From contig NZ_CP064031.1 in the NCBI RefSeq assembly GCF_049532895.1, forward strand, positions 1,860,001 through 1,924,000: 64,000 bases of DNA, given 5' to 3'. Made by a program: the position numbers and the translations under genes. The DNA comes from Dyella_B acidisoli. GTDB lineage: Bacteria > Pseudomonadota > Gammaproteobacteria > Xanthomonadales > Rhodanobacteraceae. The notes under the pieces were generated by a model that made no database searches, was not told where the DNA came from, and saw nothing but the letters and a program-made list of their open reading frames with translations. This document shows positions 33,486 to 43,001 of the stretch, in pieces; within the stretch, counting starts at the first letter, position 1; the number at the start of each line of letters is the position of its first letter.

Positions 33486-35758
33486 GCACCGAACTTCTGT
33501 CGCAAGCTTCGAAGCAAGACGAACCCGTCAATCCGCATCGCCGCCATATGCTCAAGGCTAGTGGCTTGGCGATCGCCTTTTTGTGGTTAGGCGGCACAGG
33601 TACGGCTGCTGCCATGATCAGCGCGCGCCGCCAGCCGGGCGACACGGCCGCTGCCATGGCCGACGGCAATCCCCCGTTCGTGCCCAACGCCTTCATCCGC
33701 ATCGACAGCGAAGGTCCGGTGCGGCTGGTGATGCCTACTGTGGAAATGGGGCAGGGTATCTACACCGGTTGTTGCATGCTGCTGGCTGAAGAACTCGGCG
33801 TGGGGCTGGATCAGATCAAGGTGGAACATTCGCCGGCCAGCGACGAGTTGTATGGCATTCCCTTGCTGGGCGGGCAGATCACAGGTGGCTCTACCAGTAC
33901 GCGTGGTACCTGGTCGGTACTGCGCGAAGCCGGCGCCGTGGCGCGCAGCATGTTGGTGAGTGCCGCTGGCGTGAAATGGCATGTCGATCCCTCCACCTGC
34001 ACGGTGGAACGTGGCGTGGTGCATCACGTGCCATCGGGTCGCAGCCTTACTTTCAACCAGTTGGCTGTCGATGCGGGCAAGCTGCCGATGCCTGACAAGG
34101 TGCAGCTCACTGATCCGAAGGATTTCAAGCTGATCGGCAAGCCGATGCGGCGCGTGGATTCAGAGGACAAGATCAAGGGCGCCACGCAGTTCGGCATCGA
34201 CGTGCGCATGCCGGGCATGAAGGTGGCCACCGTGATGGCGTGCCCCACCTTCAACGGCAAGCTTGCTTCGGTGGACGACAAGGCCGCGCGCAAGATTCCC
34301 GGTGTGGTGGATGTCCTTCGACTGGATGACGCCGTCGCCGTAGTGGGCGAGCATTTCTGGGCGGCGAAGAAGGGACTCGAAGCGCTCGTCATCGACTGGA
34401 ACCGCGGCGAAAACGCCAATCTCACCACGCAACAATTGCGCGATGCCATTGCGGATACCGCGCGCAATGGCAAAGGTATCGTCGCACGCAATGATGGCGA
34501 TCGGCCGCAAGGCACCGTCGTGCAATCGGAATATCAGTCGCCCATGCTCGCGCACGCGACGATGGAGCCGATGAACTGCACCGTGCACGTAACTGCCAAT
34601 CAGTGCGAAATCTGGGTCGGCTCGCAGGTGCCCATGCGTGCTGTACAGGAAGCGGCGAAGATCACCGGCCTGCCCGAAGGCAAGGTTCTCCTGCATCAAC
34701 AGTACCTGGGCGGCGGCTTTGGTCGCCGGCTCGAAACCGACTATGTGGAACAGGCGGTAGCCTTCGCCAAGCAGGTGCCGTATCCGCTGAAAGTGGTGTG
34801 GACGCGTGAGGAAGACATCCGCCACGATCGCATGCGGCCGATGTATCACGACGTTATTTCTGCAGTGGTCGATGCCAATGGCCTCCCGGTCTGGTACGGC
34901 TATCGCACCAGCGGTGGCACGGTGCTGGCGCGTTTTGCACCGGGTGCCATGGGCAAGGACGGTCTCGACGGCGACGCCGTGGAATGCGTGGTGGAACTGC
35001 CATACGACATTCCGAAGGGCCATGTGGAATGGATGCGCCACGATATGCCGCCCGGCATCGTCGTTGGTTGGTGGCGCGGTGTTGGCCCTACGCACAACCT
35101 GTTCGTGGTCGAAAGCTTCATCGACGAACTGGCACATCATGCCGGCAAGGATCCGCTCGAATACCGGCGCTCACTGGTGCAAAAGAATGCACGCGCATTG
35201 GGCGTGCTCAATCTCGCCGCCGAGAAAATCGGCTGGGGTGGTCAGCCGCTGCCAGCGCGCGTGGGACGCGGCATTGCCTTGGGCGAGCCGTTCGGCAGCC
35301 ATGTGTGCGCGATCGTGGAAGTCGAAGTCACACCGCAGGGTGAGGTGCGTTTGCGCAAAGCGGTAGCTGCGATCGATTGCGGCATCGCCGTCAATCCCGG
35401 TTCCATCGAAGCGCAGATACAGGGTGGCCTGCTGTTTGGCCTCAGCGCCGCGATGTACAGCGGCCTCACCCTCAAGAACGGTGCGGTGGAGCAAAGCAAC
35501 TTCAACGACTATCGCGTCTTGCGCATCAATGAATCGCCGATGGTCGAGGTGCATCGCGTGATCAATGCGGAAGCACCCGGCGGTATCGGCGAAGTGGGTA
35601 CGGCTATCGCCGCGCCTGCGCTCGCCAATGCCATCTTCGCGGCCACCGGCGTGCGCTTGTACAAACTGCCGGTGGATCGCGACTTGTTGGTGCAAGGCCC
35701 GGACGCACTCAAATCGGTGGTGTCGGCTACGACGCATGAGAGGAGGGACATCGCATGA
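33482..35758 (+). CDS. iorB: Molybdopterin-binding large subunit (IorB-type aldehyde/N-heterocycle dehydrogenase)
   Basis: A 758-residue catalytic subunit. The N-terminus carries a twin-arginine-type signal (HRRHMLKASGLAIAFLWLGG), so the folded complex is probably exported to the periplasm. Family features are MPTVEMGQGIYTGCCMLLAEE, QYLGGGFGRRLETDYVEQAV, the single-subunit IorB arrangement and, near the end, EAPGGIGEVGTAIAAPALANA, which holds the catalytic glutamate region (GEVG). The substrate class (N-heterocycles, aldehydes, nicotinate-like) is not decidable. It overlaps iorA and the cytochrome gene by 4 bp each. Confidence 0.92.
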   Translation: MSTELLSQASKQDEPVNPHRRHMLKASGLAIAFLWLGGTGTAAAMISARRQPGDTAAAMADGNPPFVPNAFIRIDSEGPVRLVMPTVEMGQGIYTGCCMLLAEELGVGLDQIKVEHSPASDELYGIPLLGGQITGGSTSTRGTWSVLREAGAVARSMLVSAAGVKWHVDPSTCTVERGVVHHVPSGRSLTFNQLAVDAGKLPMPDKVQLTDPKDFKLIGKPMRRVDSEDKIKGATQFGIDVRMPGMKVATVMACPTFNGKLASVDDKAARKIPGVVDVLRLDDAVAVVGEHFWAAKKGLEALVIDWNRGENANLTTQQLRDAIADTARNGKGIVARNDGDRPQGTVVQSEYQSPMLAHATMEPMNCTVHVTANQCEIWVGSQVPMRAVQEAAKITGLPEGKVLLHQQYLGGGFGRRLETDYVEQAVAFAKQVPYPLKVVWTREEDIRHDRMRPMYHDVISAVVDANGLPVWYGYRTSGGTVLARFAPGAMGKDGLDGDAVECVVELPYDIPKGHVEWMRHDMPPGIVVGWWRGVGPTHNLFVVESFIDELAHHAGKDPLEYRRSLVQKNARALGVLNLAAEKIGWGGQPLPARVGRGIALGEPFGSHVCAIVEVEVTPQGEVRLRKAVAAIDCGIAVNPGSIEAQIQGGLLFGLSAAMYSGLTLKNGAVEQSNFNDYRVLRINESPMVEVHRVINAEAPGGIGEVGTAIAAPALANAIFAATGVRLYKLPVDRDLLVQGPDALKSVVSATTHERRDIA

Positions 35759-37059
35759 GACGCTTCCTGCTCATCGTGGTGATCTTGCTGCTGGTCGGCA
35801 CGGGCGTGTACTTGTATTTGAACCGCAGCGATCAAGCTGACGGCACTGCACCCACCGTCGCAGGCGCACCGCCTTCCGCCGATGTGCTTGCACGCGGCGA
35901 GTACCTCACCAAGGCTGCGGATTGCGCAGCCTGCCACACGGTACCCGGTTCCAACAGAGCATTTGCGGGCGGCGTGCCATTCCGTTTGCCGTTCGGCACG
36001 ATCTATTCCTCCAACATCACCGCAGATGAAAGCACCGGCATTGGCAGCTGGAGCGATGACGAGTTCGTGCGCGCGCTGCACGACGGCATCGGCAAGCACG
36101 GCGAGCATCTGTATCCCGCGTTTCCCTATACCTCTTATACGCTGCTGAGCCGCAGCGATGTGCTGGCAATCAAGGCTTATCTCTTCAGCCTGCCGAAGGT
36201 ATCGCTACCGAACAAGCCTAACGATCTTTCCTTCCCCTACAACCAGCGTTGGTCGATCGGTTTCTGGAATGCGGCGTTCTTCAAGAGCCAGCGCTTCCAG
36301 CCTGATGCTGCGCAATCGCCACAGTGGAACAGCGGCAAATACCTCGCCACGGCACTGGGGCATTGCGCCGAATGCCATACACCTAGAAATGGCATGTTCG
36401 CCTTGCAGCACGGTGAAGAGCTGTCCGGGGAAGAACTGCAAGGCTGGCATGCCTACAACATCACGTCCGACCAAACCCATGGCATCGGCGCATGGAGCGA
36501 TGGCGAACTGGCCGGCTATCTCAGCACCGGTCATGCCGACGGTCGTGGCTCTGCTTCAGGCCCGATGGCCGAGGCGGTAGAGAACAGCCTGCGCTTCCTG
36601 CAGCCCGCCGATACGTCAGCGCTGATTGCGTACTTGCGTAGCGTGCCTGCGCGCACGGGCAAAGATCCCATTACCGTCGATTCCAAACCTGCGGCAGCCT
36701 TGGCTTCCAGCGACTTTGCACCTGCTGGCGACGACCATGCCGATGCGCAAGGTGCGAAGCTGTTCGAAGGCGCTTGCGCCGGCTGTCATCAGTGGAACGG
36801 CAAGGGCCAGCAGACGCCTTATGCTTCGCTGATCGGTACGCGTGGCGTCAACGACATGCGCGGCGTCAACGTCACGCAAATCCTTTTGCACGGCTCCAGC
36901 TTGCGGGGCGAGGGCGCGAGTATTTTCATGCCCGGTTTTGGCGATGCGTACTCGAATACCGAAATTGCCGCGATCAGCAATTATGTGATCGGGCATTTCG
37001 GCAACAAGCAGGGGACCGTGACGCCGGATGATGTCGCGGCGCGGCGGAATCAGATGTAA
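35755..37059 (+). CDS. Membrane-anchored triheme cytochrome c
   Basis: A 434-residue protein with an N-terminal membrane anchor (LLIVVILLLVGTGVYLYL) and three CxxCH heme sites: C57-H61 (CAACH), C204-H208 (CAECH) and C341-H345 (CAGCH). This is the architecture of cytochrome subunits of periplasmic alcohol, aldehyde and IorAB-type dehydrogenases. It should take electrons from IorA and pass them to the quinone pool or terminal oxidase. ATG 35755 overlaps the iorB stop, so the three genes form one coupled unit. Confidence 0.92.
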   Translation: MRRFLLIVVILLLVGTGVYLYLNRSDQADGTAPTVAGAPPSADVLARGEYLTKAADCAACHTVPGSNRAFAGGVPFRLPFGTIYSSNITADESTGIGSWSDDEFVRALHDGIGKHGEHLYPAFPYTSYTLLSRSDVLAIKAYLFSLPKVSLPNKPNDLSFPYNQRWSIGFWNAAFFKSQRFQPDAAQSPQWNSGKYLATALGHCAECHTPRNGMFALQHGEELSGEELQGWHAYNITSDQTHGIGAWSDGELAGYLSTGHADGRGSASGPMAEAVENSLRFLQPADTSALIAYLRSVPARTGKDPITVDSKPAAALASSDFAPAGDDHADAQGAKLFEGACAGCHQWNGKGQQTPYASLIGTRGVNDMRGVNVTQILLHGSSLRGEGASIFMPGFGDAYSNTEIAAISNYVIGHFGNKQGTVTPDDVAARRNQM

Positions 37060-37062
37060 GCG

Positions 37063-37135
37063 GTAGGTTGGGGTGCAAACCCCAACATCGCGGTGTTGAT
37101 CGGCATAGCCATATTGGGGTTTCTCCCGGGCCTAC
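37063..37135. repeat. Family A palindromic repeat
   Basis: A 73-bp unit starting GTAGGTTGGGGTGCAAACCC four bases after the cytochrome stop, with a less regular right half ending GGGCCTAC. Confidence 0.8.
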
Positions 37136-37150
37136 GGGCTTTTTTGTTCG

Positions 37151-37177
37151 CCATCCCAGCGAAAGCTGGGATGACGG
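37151..37177. repeat. Half-unit of family B repeat
   Basis: A single hairpin CATCCCAGC gaaa GCTGGGATG followed by ACGG. It resembles one half of the B elements elsewhere and may add to transcription termination after the cytochrome gene. Confidence 0.55.
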
Positions 37178-37301
37178 TGAGGCGGTATATAGATATCCGC
37201 ACGCAGGCAAGGGCAAAGCGCCGCTAGCCCAAATGTCATCTGCAAGTTCATGCATCCGAGCGCTATGCTTCCGCGCATTCCATCCAGCACGGTGCACCCT
37301 C

Positions 37302-39350
37302 ATGCGTCCCTTAGCCCGCATCATTGCGTTCGCACTCCTAGGCACCGCATCGGCCCTTATCGCAGCGCCAGAAATGAAGAGCGGCATCGACCTTGCCGGC
37401 ATCGATCACACCGTCAGACCGGGCAATGACTTCTTCAGCTACACCAACGGCACCTGGGTCAAGCACACCGATATTCCCGCCGATCGTTCCAGCACCGGCC
37501 CCACGGAAGAGTTGGAAGAACTTACTGAGCAGCGCACGGCTGACCTGATCCGCAACATGGCGAAGACACAGCCGGCTGCGGGGTCCAATGATCGTAAGAT
37601 CGCCGACTACTACGCCGCCTTCATGGATGACGCTGCTATCGAAAAGCATGGCTTGTCGCCACTGAAGGTCGAGTTGGCGCAGATCGATGCCATCAAGACG
37701 CGCGACGACCTGGCTCGCGTGCTGGGCAGTGAGCAGCGTGCCGATGTCGATCCTGTCAATGCCACCAATTTTCACACCGAGAATCTGTTCGGCCTGTTTG
37801 TGGCGCAAGGTCTGGAAGATCCGGCGCACAACATGCCGTATCTGCTGCAAGGCGGTTTGGCCATGCCCAGCCGCGATTACTACTTGTCGCAAGACGCCAA
37901 CATGGCGACAGCGCGCACCAAATACCAGGCGTACGTGACATTGCTGCTCAAGCTGGCCGCGACGCCCGATGCGGAGGCGCAAGCCAACGCCATCGTTGCA
38001 CTGGAAACCAAGATCGCGCAGGCGCAGGAAAGCCTGGTCGACAGCGAAGACATCCACAAGGCTAATCATGTGTGGACCTTGTCTGACTTTGCGCAGAAAG
38101 CGCCGGGATTAAACTGGAAGGTCTATTTCGACGCGGCGCAGCTTGGCGACCAGTCACGTTTCGGTGTATGGCAACCCGCTGGCACGACTGGTCTTGCCGC
38201 CTTGGTGGGAAGCGAATCCATCGATGCATGGAAAGCGTTGCTGCGTTATCACACGATCGATAGAGCAGCGCCATTGCTGCCCAAGCCCTATGCGGCACTG
38301 CATTTCGATTTTTACGGCACGACCTTGCAAGGCACGCCCAAGCAGGCGGAGCGCTGGAAGCGCGCGGTGAGTGCCACCAGTTCGGATCTGGGTGATGCCG
38401 TGGGCCAGGTCTACGTGAAACACTATTTCCCGCCTTCATCCAAAACCAAAGTGCAGGAGATGGTGAAGAACCTGATCGCCACTTTCGACGAACGACTCGA
38501 CACACTGGCATGGATGACACCGGCCACGCGCGCCAAGGCCAAGGAAAAATTGCATACCTTGCGCGTGGGCGTGGGCTACCCCGACACCTGGCGCAACTAC
38601 GGCGAGCTGGCGATTCGCGCGGACGATGCACTGGGCAATCATCAGCGGGCTTCCGCGCAAAACTATCGCTATCAACTGGCCAAGTTGCATCAGCCGGTCG
38701 ATCGCGGCGAATGGTGGATGACGCCGCAAACGGTGGATGCTGTGAATCTGCCGCTGCAGAACGCGCTCAATTTCCCCGCTGCCATTTTGCAACCGCCGTT
38801 CTACGATCCAGATGCCGATGATGCCGCCAACTACGGCGCCACCGGCGCCACCATCGGTCACGAAATCAGTCACAGCTTCGACAATCTTGGTGCTGATTTC
38901 GATGCGCAGGGCAGGCTGGCGAACTGGTGGACGCCGCAGGATGCCGCGCACTTCCACGCCGACACGCAAAAGCTGGCCGAACAGTACAACCATTACGAAG
39001 CGCTGCCGGGCATGTACGTCAACGGACAGCAAACGCTAGGTGAGAACATCGCCGATGTCGCCGGTCTGGCGATCGCTTACGCGGCCTACCACCGCTCATT
39101 GCACGGCAAGCCTGCGCCGGTGATCGACGGCCTGACGGGCGATCAGCGTTTCTTTATTGCCTATGCGCAAAGCTGGCGCTCAAAGATCCGCGACGCCGCG
39201 CTGCGCCAGCAGCTTGCGACGGATGTGCATGCGCCTGAAAGCATTCGCGCACAGGCCGTGCGCAATCTCGATGGGTGGTATCCAGCGTTTGAAGTGAAGC
39301 AGAGCGAGAAGTTGTATCTCACGCCGGAGCAGCGGGTGAAGATCTGGTAG
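37302..39350 (+). CDS. pepO: M13 (neprilysin/PepO) family zinc metallopeptidase
   Basis: A 682-residue exported endopeptidase from ATG 37302 (signal peptide RIIAFALLGTASALIAA). The zinc ligands are H520 and H524 in IGHEISHSFDN with catalytic E521; the third ligand is E581 in GENIADVAGLAIAY. The N-terminal M13 helical domain begins GIDLAGIDHTVRPGNDFFSYTNGTW. The C-terminal tryptophan in QRVKIW matches the family end that packs near the active site. It probably degrades oligopeptides in the periplasm or outside. It is monocistronic. The frame is open upstream, but that region is repeat DNA. Confidence 0.93.
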   Translation: MRPLARIIAFALLGTASALIAAPEMKSGIDLAGIDHTVRPGNDFFSYTNGTWVKHTDIPADRSSTGPTEELEELTEQRTADLIRNMAKTQPAAGSNDRKIADYYAAFMDDAAIEKHGLSPLKVELAQIDAIKTRDDLARVLGSEQRADVDPVNATNFHTENLFGLFVAQGLEDPAHNMPYLLQGGLAMPSRDYYLSQDANMATARTKYQAYVTLLLKLAATPDAEAQANAIVALETKIAQAQESLVDSEDIHKANHVWTLSDFAQKAPGLNWKVYFDAAQLGDQSRFGVWQPAGTTGLAALVGSESIDAWKALLRYHTIDRAAPLLPKPYAALHFDFYGTTLQGTPKQAERWKRAVSATSSDLGDAVGQVYVKHYFPPSSKTKVQEMVKNLIATFDERLDTLAWMTPATRAKAKEKLHTLRVGVGYPDTWRNYGELAIRADDALGNHQRASAQNYRYQLAKLHQPVDRGEWWMTPQTVDAVNLPLQNALNFPAAILQPPFYDPDADDAANYGATGATIGHEISHSFDNLGADFDAQGRLANWWTPQDAAHFHADTQKLAEQYNHYEALPGMYVNGQQTLGENIADVAGLAIAYAAYHRSLHGKPAPVIDGLTGDQRFFIAYAQSWRSKIRDAALRQQLATDVHAPESIRAQAVRNLDGWYPAFEVKQSEKLYLTPEQRVKIW

Positions 39351-39366
39351 CGAGTGTCCGCGCGGT

Positions 39367-39445
39367 CGTCATGCCCGCGAAAGCGGGCATCCATGTTGCT
39401 CTGATGCATCTGTGAAAATGGATGCCCGCTTTCGCGGGCATGACG
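39367..39445. repeat. Family B palindromic repeat
   Basis: CGTCATGCCCGCGAAAGCGG opens and its complement closes a 79-bp unit (CCGCTTTCGCGGGCATGACG). Each half is also a hairpin around GCGAAAGC-like loops. Confidence 0.85.
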
Positions 39446-39488
39446 GCGATGAGGGAATGCGTGCTTTGACGGCGACCACCACTCGCAC

Positions 39489-40508
39489 TTAGCCCTTAAT
39501 TACCGGCTTCCGCCCCGTCTTGTTCGCATCCGCCGCCATCTCCGGCTGCACCGGAATCTTCTTGCCGGTGCCAGGCTTGGTCCACACCGCCACGTAATCC
39601 ACGACCATCGAATGTCCCGGTTCCGTTTCAGGTGTGGGCGTGGGTTTCCAACCGGCCATCACAAACGAGAAGCCGCCGCCCATCGCCACGTCGAGCAACA
39701 GAAAGTAGCCGCGCTGATCGGTGAGTTCGCGCCAGGTTTCGGCGGGCATCTGGTTTTCGGCCACCTGATTGATCATTTGGCCGTCCACGAACCAGCGCAT
39801 TCTTTCCGGTGTTACACCGCGATCCCACTCGAACGTGAAGGTGTGCGGGCCGGCGGTGCATGCCTCGTGCGGACAGGGCAGGCGGGCGCCGATGCCGATC
39901 GGCTCGCCGCATGGGCCGCTGGGGTTCACGCCGCAATGCAAAATGCCCCATGCGGCATCCAGCCCGTTCACGCTTTCCATAATGTCGAACTCACCCGCCT
40001 TGGGCCACACCATGCTGGTGCGATAGTTGCTGCCCAGCGCCCAGAACGCGGGCCAGTAGCCGAGCGCGCGCGGACCGGTGATATCGGGCATTTGAACGCG
40101 CGCTTCCATCCGCAGCACGCCGCCATCCGGCACCGTGAAATCGTCGCGAACGGTTTCGATGCGTCCGGACGTCCACGCACCGCTCGCATCACGTTGCGGC
40201 GTGATCATTAGATGGCCTTTGCCATCCAGGTGCAGATTGGCTGGATCGCTGGTGTAGTTCTCAGTCTCGGACGTACCCCAGTTGACTGGGCCGTTGGGGT
40301 AGCCGTGACCGGTATCGATGCGCCAATTTGCTGCAGAAGGCAGGGAGCCCGCCGGTCCGGCGAAATTATCACCCCACTGCAACTGCCAGCCGGGCGGAGA
40401 AGGAATGTCGACGGCTTGCACTGAGTTGGCAAAGCCAGCAAGACCCACGCCCAGAGCACAGGCTGCGACGATGGCGGTGGCGCGGGTAGGGATTTTTTTT
40501 ATCTGCAT
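39489..40508 (-). CDS. Exported GH16 family glycoside hydrolase (laminarinase/beta-glucanase type)
   Basis: A 339-residue protein with a signal peptide (ATAIVAACALGVGLAGFA). The GH16 catalytic motif ExDxxE is present as GEFDIMESV near residues 173-178. Other fold markers are GWQLQWGDNFAG at the start and FTFEWDRGVTPERMRWFVDGQ. GH16 enzymes cleave beta-1,3 or mixed beta-glucans, which would fit attack on fungal or plant walls, or on laminarin. It is monocistronic, with 170 bp to the upstream gene. Confidence 0.9.
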   Translation of the reverse strand: MQIKKIPTRATAIVAACALGVGLAGFANSVQAVDIPSPPGWQLQWGDNFAGPAGSLPSAANWRIDTGHGYPNGPVNWGTSETENYTSDPANLHLDGKGHLMITPQRDASGAWTSGRIETVRDDFTVPDGGVLRMEARVQMPDITGPRALGYWPAFWALGSNYRTSMVWPKAGEFDIMESVNGLDAAWGILHCGVNPSGPCGEPIGIGARLPCPHEACTAGPHTFTFEWDRGVTPERMRWFVDGQMINQVAENQMPAETWRELTDQRGYFLLLDVAMGGGFSFVMAGWKPTPTPETEPGHSMVVDYVAVWTKPGTGKKIPVQPEMAADANKTGRKPVIKG

Positions 40509-40678
40509 AAACTACCAGGTGGGAACGGCCCCTTTTGCAACACGCTCCCGGCTGCGCCAGCCCGGCGTAGACGGGCAGGCAGATGAAAAACACGGGGAAA
40601 GGACGTCCCCTCCATCCGTTTTTAATGTCTTCGGCGTCCAGAAGCAAATCTGCAGTTGTGAAATCTGCTGCGCAGGTC

Positions 40679-42052
40679 TCACTGCAGCATGTTCGTGAGT
40701 GGCGCTTGTGTGGCCGCTGGCAACGAAATACCAAGCAATTTGGCGATAGTTGGCGCCACACGCAAATTGCTGATCTCACCCAGCTGCACACCGCGTCGGA
40801 TATGCGCGCCGGAGGCGATGAAAAGCGCCTGCATATCCGAATCGGTATTGAGATAGCCGTGCGCGCCGCGCGCAGGATCGACATGAGTGATCAGCGGTTC
40901 CTCAGTGCCGTCCATGAACGTGTAACCCGCTTTGGCGACGAGATACAGATCTGGCGCTTGATCGGTAGAGCCAGGCGCCGGAATGCCGAGCCGTTGTGCA
41001 TCGTTGCCGGTGTAAACCGCTGCCACGCCGGGCATGGTTTGGAAATACGCGGTGAGTTTGGGCAGCAGTGCAGCACGCTTGGCGCTGTCGTGAACGTATA
41101 GCGACGCCTCGCCGCCTTCGGGCTGAATCCACACGTCACCGTGATAGCTGCCTTTTTCCTTATGCAGCCAGCCTTGCTGCACCAGCGCGACGTTCGGACG
41201 AACGATGTGCGTGTAATCGGTGAAGCCGTGGTCGGAGGCGATGACGAAGGTGATGCGTTCCAGTAACCCTGCCTTGCGCGCAGCATCGATAAGCCTTGCG
41301 ATGTTCGCGTCCGCATCGGCAAACGCCGCATAGGCCGGCGCCGAGAGCGCACCGTATTCGTGCTGAAGCGTGTCGGTCTGCAGCAGATGGAACAGCAGCA
41401 GGTTGGGTGTGTGATACGTGAGGATGTCGATGGCGGCATCGGTCCAGATCTGGTCACGCCAAGCAGGGCTGCTGTCATCGTTGAAGGTTTTCAACGCATC
41501 TTTGGTAACAAGGCCTTGCGCAATCAGATCCTGCGCGATGGGGCCGTCCGCATCCGGCACTTCTGCAAACGCCCAGCGCACCGACTCGGCGTGGTGGATG
41601 GCCACCCAGTCCACCTGGCCGGTGCTCATGCCTTTTTCCGCCAGCGCGTCGTACAGCGTGCGCGCATGCACCAGCTCGGTCTTGGGTGTCCACGGTTTCA
41701 CTTGAAGCATGCCGCCGTCGGCCGGGAACGTGATCAGGCCATTGGCCATCACATGATGCTCGGCTGCATTTACGCCAGTGATCAGGCTGGTGTGGTTGGG
41801 CCAAGTGACCGCGGGATTGATCGGCTGCATGGCCTCCGCATACGCACCTTGCTGCTGCAGCATACGCAGCGTGGGCATCGGCAGGCGTGGGTCTTTCAAT
41901 GCACGGGCGGGGAAACCGTCGATGGTGATCAGCACCACGATGGGGCCATGCGTGGCGGCAGTGCCGTCATTGGAACGTTGCGACGTTTGGCTGCGAGCCG
42001 GTACGGTAAACACCGAGACCAGCGTAAGAGCAAGAACGAGAAGTTTGCGCAT
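40679..42052 (-). CDS. Exported nucleotide pyrophosphatase/phosphodiesterase (alkaline phosphatase superfamily)
   Basis: A 457-residue protein with a signal peptide (LLVLALTLVSVFTVPARS). The first metal aspartate is D45 (VVLITIDGFP) and the nucleophile T83 lies in NPAVTWPNHTSLITG, typical of the ENPP/NPP branch. ASDHGFTDYTHI and the late THVDPARGAHGY supply further metal ligands. It would hydrolyse nucleotide or lipid phosphodiesters in the periplasm. It is monocistronic on the minus strand. Confidence 0.88.
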   Translation of the reverse strand: MRKLLVLALTLVSVFTVPARSQTSQRSNDGTAATHGPIVVLITIDGFPARALKDPRLPMPTLRMLQQQGAYAEAMQPINPAVTWPNHTSLITGVNAAEHHVMANGLITFPADGGMLQVKPWTPKTELVHARTLYDALAEKGMSTGQVDWVAIHHAESVRWAFAEVPDADGPIAQDLIAQGLVTKDALKTFNDDSSPAWRDQIWTDAAIDILTYHTPNLLLFHLLQTDTLQHEYGALSAPAYAAFADADANIARLIDAARKAGLLERITFVIASDHGFTDYTHIVRPNVALVQQGWLHKEKGSYHGDVWIQPEGGEASLYVHDSAKRAALLPKLTAYFQTMPGVAAVYTGNDAQRLGIPAPGSTDQAPDLYLVAKAGYTFMDGTEEPLITHVDPARGAHGYLNTDSDMQALFIASGAHIRRGVQLGEISNLRVAPTIAKLLGISLPAATQAPLTNMLQ

Positions 42053-42098
42053 GAATCACCGGGCAGGATAAAACGGGCTGATTGTAAGCACGGAAGCG

Positions 42099-42126
42099 GT
42101 AGGCCGGGATGACAATCCCAGCCTAC
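42099..42126. repeat. Short single-hairpin form of family A repeat
   Basis: A 28-bp hairpin GTAGGCCGGGAT gaca ATCCCAGCCTAC carries the same ends as the long units but lacks the middle. Confidence 0.7.
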
Positions 42127-42144
42127 ATGGCCCTCAAACTTACG

Positions 42145-42978
42145 CTACTTCGCGCCCGTCTCCATAGTCATGATCGAGCTCTGCGCGCGGTAACAGCGCG
42201 CCGTAAGTGCTATCAGAAGCGAAACAGCCAGCATGATCAGCGCCGTGCCAATGAAGCCGCGCTCATCGTGCCGCGGTGAACGATCAACGATCGTATAGAG
42301 ATTGAAGCAGACGTTGCTCGCTGTGTGAAAGAGCAGCGCAATCAGGATGCTTTGGCGATTGCTCGCATAACCCCAGACGATCGCTATGCGCAGCGCAACG
42401 GTAAAGATCAGGAATGCCCAGAAGGGCATGAACGACTGCGTGAGGCCGACGATAAAGAACAGCGGGATATGCCAGCAACCCCAGATCACACCCAGCAAAA
42501 CCGCAGCCCAAAGCAGGTTATAGCGCTGTTGCAGGCGATCGATCGCGTAAGCCCAGCCAAACTCCTCGTTGATGGAACCACCGATAAGAAGCAGTTCCAC
42601 GTATAGCAAGGGCAGGTGGCTAAGCGGCATCGCAAAGGCGAAGGGCGGGCCACCATGACTAGCCAGCCACGCCATGGACAGGCCGGCAGCAACAGGCACC
42701 AGCAACATGGCAGCGAGAAAATAGATAAGCCCCATGCGGTAGCGCAGGCTTCGACCGGCAAATTCGCGCACCGCAGGCCAGCCGCCGTCGCGATAGGCGG
42801 CAACAAAGGCGCCTACAAAGGGTCCGAAGGAACCAACGAACAGGCATATCAATTGCGCAACAGGTGAGAGCGGCAAGATACCGCGGCTCCCCAGCAGAGA
42901 AAAAAACCAAGCGATCCATGCCATGCCGAACGCCAACACGAAGTAGAACCATGCAGGTGTGCGAAAAGACGGATGCAT
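42145..42978 (-). CDS. CPBP family intramembrane protease-like protein
   Basis: A 277-residue polytopic membrane protein with about eight helices. The CPBP (Abi/Rce1) core is present: E138-E139 in SINEEFGWAYAIDRL, H170 in GVIWGCWHIPLFF and FHTASN in a later helix. The usual motif is EExxxR; here the arginine position is alanine (EEFGWA), so activity or specificity may differ. Some relatives process peptides or act in bacteriocin immunity; the role here is unknown. It lies next to an unusual inverted repeat (43002-43225). Confidence 0.82.
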   Translation of the reverse strand: MHPSFRTPAWFYFVLAFGMAWIAWFFSLLGSRGILPLSPVAQLICLFVGSFGPFVGAFVAAYRDGGWPAVREFAGRSLRYRMGLIYFLAAMLLVPVAAGLSMAWLASHGGPPFAFAMPLSHLPLLYVELLLIGGSINEEFGWAYAIDRLQQRYNLLWAAVLLGVIWGCWHIPLFFIVGLTQSFMPFWAFLIFTVALRIAIVWGYASNRQSILIALLFHTASNVCFNLYTIVDRSPRHDERGFIGTALIMLAVSLLIALTARCYRAQSSIMTMETGAK

Positions 42979-43001
42979 CGATGTGTCCTCGTTTGTGGTG
43001 T

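Noticed and set aside
37068..37301. N-terminal extension of the M13 peptidase frame
   Set aside because: The stretch is family A/B repeat DNA and no signal peptide would result; ATG 37302 starts a normal signal peptide.
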